Assembly: GCA_032622095.1 (NCBI GenBank)
Contig: CP136066.1
Span: 101,145,319 to 101,209,318, forward strand
DNA length: 64,000 nucleotides
Direction: 5' to 3'
From: Siphonodentalium dalli
Taxonomy: Eukaryota; Mollusca; Scaphopoda; Gadilida; Siphonodentaliidae
Position 1 is the first letter of the stretch. Every line of letters begins with the position of its first letter. Positions 56,665 through 64,000 of the stretch are shown here, in pieces. The position numbers were made by a program, and so were the translations under genes. Under the pieces are notes generated by a model. That model saw nothing but the letters and a program-made list of their open reading frames with translations. It did not search any database and was not told the origin of the DNA.

Positions 56665-59094
56665 ATGCAAATAAATGAATGAATTTGAGCCATGGATGAG
56701 TGCAAAATACACTCATGTGCTTTATGAACAATGTAAACAGCATGGTAACAGGGCCTGAACCAGCCCATTTTCGACTCCTGTATACCGGGTTTGGGGAAAT
56801 TGAGTTTGGGCGCCCAAACAAATAGATTTTTTTTTTTTTTTTAAAATTCAGGTCCCAATTCATATTATAACAAGATACACAGCATTTATGTATTTATATA
56901 TATTGACATAAGACATTTAAGTTTACAAAAAGATTTAAGTTTAACAGTTGGAATCATACTGTAAAGTATGTTTGGTTCTATCTAGCTTTCATCTGTGAAA
57001 ACTTCAAATAGTTCAGGTTTGTTACCATTCAGCCTTCAGACTTTAGTATTTCAATCAAATTAAAGCGAAATTACACAATACAGTATAGGAACAGTGACAA
57101 TTTGATCAAATCAACCTGGCTATCAGGTGGGATCTCATAATACCAAATGAATAATTAACGTAGAGATTAGTTCTAATTACTAGGGCCCTAACATATACCG
57201 GTATATCAATTGGAAACAAATAGAACAACACAACATAATTTTGAGAGTGTTTAACTACGAACCTAGAAATAAGAAATAATGAAAAATGTTGCAGGACTGT
57301 TCATTCTATCTTTTTCATCTCAGTCATACAGTGGGGCATATTATACATTATTAGATTATATTATACATTATTATGATAATATATTAATCTGTTATCATTA
57401 TGTGTGTTTGTTTAATTCTGTTAAAAACAATGTTATCTTGTAAGTTGAAATAAATATGTTGGTTCATTGTGTCTTTTCTTTTGTGTATAAATATAAATTG
57501 AGTTCATGTATTAAATGAATTTTGTTTTCTAGCTTAAGTGACTCTGGTCATATTAATAGCTACTGAAAGTATAAAATTCTCTTTGGTTCAAAAATGAAAA
57601 TCATCCTTCAGATATGCCCAAGATCACTCTCAGAGCATTGAAATCGATGTATCATATTATTTTGTTATATATCCATACAGTACTGTTACGAACGTTGCCA
57701 CCAGAGCTTATAAGTTTCACAGATTGTCCGTGAAACTCATGGATTGCCATCTCAAAATACCCCAAAATACGGATAAGCACCCATTTCTCCCGCATGTGGC
57801 CCTAATAAATACATCTGATTTTTGTGGGTAAAATGGACAGGTGCAGATGCACATTGATTGCAGAGTGAAAGCCTTGATTTATTTTCGCACTCTGCCAAAG
57901 CCAAGATTATGTCATGATGTGTGAAAATGCTGTATAAACACAGACACTTCACAGGTGACCTTAGAAGTGAAAAATGACTGACAAGACAATGTAAACAATA
58001 GAAGGGGGAACTCTATAATTTTAACAGGATGTGTTTATTTCCATGGCCACTGTAGCTTTCTACTGCACAAGTGTTATAGGAATCAGGGAGCTAAATGTGT
58101 TCTGGAGTCGGGGAGCGAGTACACCGTGGAATGCTAAAGGTGAAGGTAACTGAAGAATGACCTTCACCTGATACATGCGACACGTTATTAAAGGATGACA
58201 TCGCGTTTATTTGATTTGTACATAATATCTAAATAATTTAAACTGGTGAATGAATGGGGGAACGGATTTTTGTGAGCGGGAAATATATTTAACTAGCTGT
58301 TGTAGATCTGGGTTTTCCCAGATCAAATTTGGCTGTGAGATAGCCCTGTCGTACACTTGGGGATTTATTTTAAAAAGTAAACACATGACCTATGATTTTT
58401 CTTGCATTTTCATGATCAACTGGTGTCAATCTAGCTGGGTAAACATCACTGGTATGGCCTGCAGGCTTCAATTCAGCGAATTTGGCCGAAACGTTAACAC
58501 TGTCGCCTATGGGAAACCATTTAGTTCCGTGATTCCTATAAGTCACAGCCGGCAGGCTACAGCTTGCGCTCTCAAATACGACCACTATTTCTCAGCTGTT
58601 CAAAGTGTTGTATTATTTTATATACATGTAACATGCATGCATCTCACATTAGCTGTATAAAACTCTGTTTTCATTACTGTTTTGTTTAGGTATATATATT
58701 TATAAAAATAAAACCAAATAGAAGCTCATAAAAATACATAATCTTCATCATAGTTATATAAAAAGATGAAATTAATTTTTTTTTTATAAACATGCTGCTT
58801 ATGAGCATATTTTGTCATACCTCCCGCAAAAATCTCCCGGATGGCCATTTTCAAAACTTAACAGATCTGATTGCCACACAAAGAAGTGAATAAAACCCCT
58901 GGTTTGTATTATTTATCTGTATCTCTCAACCCACAGCTGCATGCGAATGTGGTTCACTGAATTGGGTTTAGTTGTGGTACATTTTGTTATGTACATGTAT
59001 TTTAAAGAATTAATACAAATTTTACTCTGAAATAAAAAACTCATCCAGATTTGTTTACGTAACCACTAATCTTGGATTTTACTTATTGCATCAC
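56665..59094. other. No recognised gene
   Basis: 58017-58090 and 58535-58600 repeat parts of 54865-54975 (GGCCACTGTAGCTT, ATAAGTCACAGCCGGC). A 136-codon frame at 58250-58660 (+) has no recognised family and its reverse strand is equally open. Otherwise AT-rich. Confidence 0.4.
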
Positions 59095-59624
59095 TTAAAG
59101 ATACAGACGGCGGTGTTGGCTGTGGGTATGCTGTTAATATATTCAGCTCCGTCAAAAAAGCCATAAACTGAAAGAATAGTAAAATATAGACAGACTTTGT
59201 TCTTATTTCAATCAGAAATATGGCATGAACAGTATGTTATTGTCAAATGTTTTTCCTTTGTTATGTAAACAAAAGCAAAAAACGTTACAGAACCTGGCTT
59301 TTCTTTTGATCCGGATATGGAAAACATAAAGAGCGTTATTTGTTACTGTTTTCCTGATATGGAAATAATAAAGAGCGTTTATATAATTTGTGTGTGATTA
59401 ACCAATAGAATTGCGCTGTGTTATGTAAACAGAAGCAAAAATTCTGTAACACGAGCATGTTCTTGTTTACGTACACCATCGTATGTCTTGATGACAATAT
59501 ACTATTTACGCGCTGATTATGTTTGGCATATGAGCAAAACTATATATATTTTAATATTCCTTCTGTTGATGGCGATTTGAACAAATATGAATATTTCTGC
59601 AACGGACGCCGCCCGTGCCTTTAA
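59095..59624. mobile_element. Family D element, long form
   Basis: TTAAAGATACAGACGGCGG to GCCGCCCGTGCCTTTAA, 530 bp, in the same orientation as the 36686 copy and very similar to it. Confidence 0.85.
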
Positions 59625-59847
59625 TACTTTTGCTGCCCTACAGGCAACATTTTTCATCCAATTAATCCCAAACTTCATATGGCTCTTCAGGTAGACCTCT
59701 GGTATTACTTAAACATTTAAACTTTCCACATTCCTTACATGTAATACTTCATTTACTGTAATGTATGACATTATCCTCTCTCCAAGTTGAGCTGCATTGT
59801 AATGACATTTTCATTTTGTGCAATTAAGGCTTGATTAATTTCTTATT

Positions 59848-60185
59848 GTCCCCCAACATTCCGTCAGAGGACTATCAAAATCCTTATGTGCGTCCGTTCA
59901 TCCGGAACTTTGCCCGAGTCTGTATTCTGTCTTTTTCTGGTCAATTTTTAAAAAACTTGGCACATATATCAATCAACTTGGGAACCTGCCCACCTGCGAT
60001 TTTGAGTTCGGTCAGAGTCATTTTGGCTGAGTTATTGCCATTTACTCGCCATAGATCCTTTCTCAACACATTGAAGATGTGCAACATATTTAGTGAATAT
60101 GAACTTTGTATTATATTGGTGTAATCAATTCCTCCTACAGTTTGTAGTATAGGGATCTTCAAACCTGCCACCTTCATCGGGGGAC
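59848..60185. mobile_element. Short pearl-like element, relative of 31917-32804
   Basis: Bounded by GTCCCCCAACATTCCGTCAG and ...CATCGGGGGAC, with TGTAATCAATTCCTCCTACA shared in inverted sense with the 191-bp core. It has no long tetranucleotide tract. Confidence 0.65.
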
Positions 60186-60351
60186 ATTTTAGTCAGCGAC
60201 CTTTTATTTGTTCTTCTATGGCATGCTTTAAAATTGCATGAAATTCTATATTGGATTCCAATTCTTTTTCTACAACATTGCCTTTTGACGTAGCTAATTT
60301 TGAAGGCTGAGCATAATTTGCACACAACCCATAAGCCTTTCAATTAGGCCC

Positions 60352-60900
60352 CTGCGAATATTCGATATTCGTTTTGTTATTCTACATGTAATTCAATGTG
60401 ACTTTGAAACAACATTAGTAATTTTGAATACACCAAACCAGTTAAAAGCGAACGTAATGCATTTATTAGTAATATAATTTGAACAATCACAACTACTACG
60501 AAGTATAAAAAGTAGCGACACTCGCAAGTATACCCTCACAATCTGTCATTTTAAGTTAACTTTAACTGTTGTAACCCTCCTGTTTCGCGACTGCGAATAT
60601 AAAAGTAACATCTAAAGGATTGTTATCCTGAGAATACAAAAAAAACACTTATCGGAAAGCCACTCCTATTATGATCACAATGATCCAAGTCCCATAACAA
60701 TAGTGTAATAAATAAGCCAAGAAATTTATAAATAATATCCCCTCACTCGTTGTCGGCTATCTCCGTCGCAAATTCTCATATGACATCAAGTGGGTACAAG
60801 TACATTAATTAAAACACGGAATCGGAGTTAATTGTTTCTACCTATATGACGTCACCTGAGTGGTGTCAGATGTAAAATGCGGAATTGACATGAGCATGTG
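60352..60900. mobile_element. Partial hAT-like element and related sequence
   Basis: TAGGCCCCTGCGAATATTCG resembles the left end of the 55909 element. 60650-60870 resembles 11130-11380 (ATCGGAAAGCC, AAACACGGAATCGGAGTTAA). No right terminus identified. Confidence 0.4.
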
Positions 60901-60935
60901 AGTATGAATATGAATCCTTTTGTTCTTCTAAGGGA

Positions 60936-61252
60936 AGGGGCTTTGGTGGCTCAGTCGGTTAGAGGTACAACTCCAAGCTGTTCCACCCTCCAGCACTTGC
61001 GATGAGGGTTCAAATCCACATTTTTCTATCGTGGACTTTGTAACTAAAAATTGTTATCTGGTGGAGTTGCCAGTTACTCGTCGATGGCCGGTGGTTTGCC
61101 GCACATGGTCGACAAGTTTATCAGCCATTCAAATCACTGTTCGATTAGCCATACCGGTAAGTGTGAGGATTTCCTCCACCACTAAAACTGGCAATGTCGT
61201 GATATGGCTTTAGTTGCTGAAGGCGACATAAAGCCCCAATCAATCAATCAAT
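60936..61252 (+). mobile_element. tRNA-derived SINE with CAAT tail
   Basis: A-box region TGGCTCAGTCGG (60947-60958), B box GGGTTCAAATCC (61006-61017), body ending GGCGACATAAAGCCCC and the tail AATCAATCAATCAA. It is about 315 bp and differs from the SINE at 47279. Confidence 0.85.
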
Positions 61253-61293
61253 TTTGCACTTGTATTATCATTTGCCAGTGTGTTGTCTCCTTA

Positions 61294-61770
61294 TTATGCC
61301 CCCGATCTCCGATGGAGATTTGGGGGTATATAGTGGAGCCCTCCGTCCGTCCTTCAGTCCGTCGTGCCGTCCGTACGAACGTTTCAACTCATAACTTTGG
61401 TTTCGCTAATTCAATTCAGTTGATCTTTGGTATGCCAATAGACCAGCCGGGGGGACAAGATTTCCCCATAGCCGTGGTTTCGTCCGCCCATTTTTTCCAG
61501 AGTTACGCCCCTTTTTGGACTTAGAAAATTCAGGTTTTCTGCTACTTTTTTTGGTTTCCAGATTTTGGATTGTTTATTTGCAAAACCCGTTTTTTTGTGT
61601 ATTACCAATATCGCAATACAGGTCAAGGTAAAATTTCGGTTCAATCGGATAATTTTTGTGAGAGTTATGACCCTTTTTCGACTTAAAAAATTCATATTTT
61701 TTTTTAGAAAATTCAGTTTTCCTTCTATTTTTGTGGCACCAGACCAAATTTGAAGCTAATATAGAACAAC
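61294..61770 (+). mobile_element. Hairpin-headed Helitron/pearl-like element
   Basis: The hairpin GCCCCCGATCTCCGATGGAG ATTTGGGGG is followed by CCGTCCGTCC-type sequence and two repeats of the phrase CCCTTTTT.GACTTA.AAAATTCA. The right end is undefined. Confidence 0.55.
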
Positions 61771-61875
61771 ATGTGGCATTTTTATAGCGCTTAACCAGAA
61801 AGTTTCTCTGATTGTACAGTCGGGGGCGTTACCTCCGCCCAACGGTGCACTTGTAAATACAGTAATGCCCCCTAC

Positions 61876-62127
61876 ATGGTTACTATATTGCCACACATCA
61901 TGGCCATACACCAACAAAAGGAAGTGGCCTCAAACGGAGAGAAAAGGACACCAGTAAACTATTACTGGATACGTGTACAGAACTTTTACACGATAAACCA
62001 GGTAGACGTGCTTTGTACGTTGATGGCTAATAAACCTGTTATTACCACACGCTATCGTCTCTCACTCAACCTGGAACAAAAAATCCCAGGACTCGACAAA
62101 CACAATCAGTGGAGTAAAACTCACTAG
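61876..62127 (+). CDS. Unidentified 83-codon open frame upstream of the GAACCCCAT array
   Basis: Starts MVTILPHIMAIHQQKEVASN and ends LDKHNQWSKTH. Codon usage and composition differ from the AT-rich surroundings (more ACC/CTC/CAC). No family recognised. It may belong to the repeat or retroelement that continues to the right, or be fortuitous. Confidence 0.3.
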   Translation: MVTILPHIMAIHQQKEVASNGEKRTPVNYYWIRVQNFYTINQVDVLCTLMANKPVITTRYRLSLNLEQKIPGLDKHNQWSKTH

Positions 62128-62204
62128 CCCCCGTTAGCTTCGACATCAGACAACCGTCTCTTAACCTCAAACCCCCCTCCTACAGGGCAATCACCACAAC
62201 GCAG

Positions 62205-63000
62205 CACATCCACATGGGAACCCCACCCAAAACATCATGGTTAACCCCAAAATGAGAACTCCACACTGGAACTCGTACCATGCATGCGCCAAAAGGAGAC
62301 CTCCATAGGAACAACCAATGGTAACCCCTTCTCATTCTAGAATAATCCCTGGAGAACCCCACGCGGGAACCCCTTTGTACTATTTAAACAGTGCTACACA
62401 TGCACACGGGGACCCCATGAAGACCCCATATGGCAACCCCTCGCCTCCAGAGACCCCCACACGGGAACCCCACCCACCACTCACCACAGGAGAACCCCAT
62501 GATGACCTCATATAACAAAATATGGTATCCTCAATGAAACAACATACGGCAACCCCATGCGTCCATCTATCTCTCACAACACATGAGAATACGGGAACCC
62601 CGGCGGGACCACACACTCCTCCTCCGCTCCCTCAGACAGCACCACATGGGAACCCCATACTAATCATATGAGAACCCCATCAACATCCCACTATACATTA
62701 TTACCACACTGGTAACCCCATGTCACTACACACAGGCACTCCACGAGAACCCCATATGGCAACCCCCATGCCCCCCACGTTTCTTCTCATGGGAACCCCA
62801 TCCATCCCATGAGAGAACCCCATCCATACCCTACCTCACTTGAGAACCCCTTGTCACTAAACACAGGCTCCCCACGAGAACCCCATATGGCAACCCCATG
62901 CCTCTACGGACCTTCTCATTGGAACCCCATCCATATCATGAGAGAACCCCATCTACATCTTACCTCACATGAGAACCCCAATGAGAACCCCATATCATGA
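62205..63000. repeat. Degenerate GAACCCCAT-rich array
   Basis: The phrase GAACCCCA(T) recurs more than 20 times at irregular spacing. Two longer units of ~135 bp are clear (62738-62858 and 62873-62985, both beginning CCACGAGAACCCCATATGGC). Strong C/A strand asymmetry. Function unknown. Confidence 0.8.
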
Positions 63001-63059
63001 GACAACGCACGTAAACGTTACAACAACCCCAGTCTGACCCATACTAACCTGGCAACAGC

Positions 63060-63665
63060 CAATGAAATTGAAGCTAGGCCCCAAACGGGCTATAAAAGGA
63101 CGAGGTTTCCCACAATATTTCACAAACCACATCTGGTCCTGAACGAAGAATCACTACGATTCGAAACGCGTAGACCTGTCGGCAAAGGTTTAGTTGATTA
63201 CTGGTGTTTTCCCTGGAGAACTTTGTTCTCTTTTACCTTACCTTTTTTACCTCCCACCAGTAATCAACAATGGCTACACTTGTACCAAACAGTGCGATGG
63301 CCAGTGTTCAGACACTGCACTCAGTAGTGCATCTGCGTCCACGGTGATGTCCCAATGACTGGACACCGTCAGACCGAATAAACGCACACGCATAGACGAG
63401 GAACCCCCAAGTTGCACCAAAACATGTATCACAGAAGATAATTTCTCAACATACCGCAACATATGGAACCAAATCACCAAGAAACTTAAACTTTCACTCC
63501 ACCTGGAATTCCTTGAATCCTGCATGCTACACGGAGTAAGCCCGAGAGGACTCTCTGTGATACTGCCCTCACCGAAAGGGCCCATCCCTGATCTCGAAAA
63601 AGAACGTCTGGAAGAAATTTTGTCAAGCAGACATACACCGGTCAATGTTTGGAGGGTGTAGATCC
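63060..63665 (+). mobile_element. Penelope-like element, 5' part
   Basis: A leader with GGCTATAAAAGG (63089-63100) and a GATTCGAAACGCGTAGACC phrase precedes coding-like sequence. MATLVPNSAMASV... (63270) is followed after a shift by RTRIDEEPPSCTKTC and KKLKLSLHLEFLESCMLHGV SPRGL...PDLEKERLEEILSS. KL.L.L.FL..C...GV.PRGL resembles the N-terminal region before the RT of Penelope-like elements as I recall it. An in-frame TGA lies near 63350. The RT domain is absent. Confidence 0.55.
63136..63180 (+). ncRNA. Possible degenerate hammerhead-ribozyme core in PLE leader
   Basis: CTGAACGAA, stem GAATC/GATTC with loop ACTAC, then GAAAC GCGTAGAC. PLEs are known to carry hammerhead motifs with CTGANGA...GAAA cores. 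Here the CTGA..GA box has one extra base, so self-cleavage is doubtful. Confidence 0.25.
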
Positions 63666-63840
63666 AGTGTATCTCACGTATTTTTCTTATTTGAAGTCCC
63701 CTCACGCTTTCTGGATCGCAATTAATTATGTCAATGATACGATATGATAGGTCTCCATGATCGTGATCAGGTAGATTGTAGTGAAATGCTACCGGGGTGT
63801 TCCTGTTGTCCGCTTGGCTTGAACAGGAAGGACTTTTTAG
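63645..63840 (-). pseudogene. Penelope-like element, C-terminal GIY-YIG-region fragment
   Basis: The - strand reads SCSSQADNRNTPVAFHYNLP then DHDHGDLSYRIIDIINCDPE and SVRGLQIRKIREIHWIYTLQ T. H.NLPDH...DL...II...........R..RE..WI..L.T is the conserved C-terminal end of PLE endonuclease regions. It stops abruptly where the opposite-strand 5' fragment begins. Confidence 0.7.
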
Positions 63841-63857
63841 TCTTTTTTCCCCCTTTA

Positions 63858-64000
63858 CAGTAATGCCCTAAATAATCGACTCCTTAACCACAGCAGAATT
63901 ATGGGTAATTTTTCAGGATTTAGTGGGAAATATGGCTTGTTGCCATTCATTGGAAAGCTCTCACATAATTCTGCTGTGGTTAAGGAGTCGATTATTTAGG
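63858..64000. mobile_element. Family A MITE, cut by window end
   Basis: Starts CAGTAATGCCCTAAATAATC after TA. The central arm part is deleted (GGAAAGCTCTCA joins ACATAATTCTGCTGTGG), and the last bases run off the window. Confidence 0.85.

Noticed and set aside
58250-58660. 136-codon + strand open frame as a gene
   Set aside because: There is no recognisable domain, the reverse strand is also open, and part of it repeats 54890-54975.
60936-61020. tRNA gene on the + strand
   Set aside because: Same reasoning: it is the tRNA-derived head of a SINE with a CAAT tail.
62180-63000. Short open frames rich in REPH/ENP within the GAACCCCAT array
   Set aside because: They are by-products of the repeated DNA phrase on both strands.
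63274-63705. 143-codon - strand frame as one protein
   Set aside because: Only its first ~20 codons match the PLE C-terminus; beyond the junction it is antisense to the + strand PLE 5' region.

Overview
The window is animal nuclear DNA: AT-rich, intron-rich and packed with small DNA transposons. The repeats (several families with GTCC/GGAC tetranucleotide tracts, pearl-like core-repeat elements, a tRNA-derived SINE ending in CAAT repeats) point to a lophotrochozoan, most likely a bivalve mollusc. That assignment is inference. No prokaryotic features are present.

Two protein-coding genes can be read exon by exon, and they converge. (1) ACP7, a purple acid phosphatase (metallophosphoesterase), lies on the + strand. 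Ten exons from 919 to 22507 encode the C-terminal 397 residues with all seven metal ligands; the signal-peptide exon(s) lie left of the window. (2) ALKBH6, an AlkB-family Fe(II)/2-oxoglutarate dioxygenase-like protein, lies on the - strand. Six exons from 40061 down to 28275 give a complete 240-residue protein with the H..D..H metal triad and the RRVSLTIR motif. All junctions are GT-AG and the phases add up across both genes. The stop codons are about 5.8 kb apart.

The rest is largely repeats. Left part (1-22.5 kb, ACP7 introns): hairpin MITEs with TTAA target sites and CCC..GGG ends (piggyBac-like), TA-flanked hairpin MITEs, a hAT element with an exact 8-bp target duplication, a LINE fragment, and a rearranged copy of part of ACP7 itself with a broken half-exon. 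Middle (22.5-40 kb): more MITEs, a 31-bp minisatellite, a decayed hAT, a 191-bp tandem-core pearl-like element, and a 40-bp minisatellite made from the 3' splice site and first bases of ALKBH6 exon 2. Two ~530-bp inverted TTAA elements flank that exon.

Right part (40-64 kb, no recognised host gene): two head-to-tail Helitrons with textbook TC...CTAG ends, a 3.4-kb palindromic foldback element containing a SINE, a long-terminal-inverted-repeat element interrupted by a hAT element that carries a BED-finger fragment, another hAT element, a second SINE, a degenerate GAACCCCAT-rich array, and a Penelope-like element whose two ends are joined head to head.

The two genes do not form an obvious functional unit. 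The novelty lies in how mobile DNA has remodelled them, above all at ALKBH6 exon 2.
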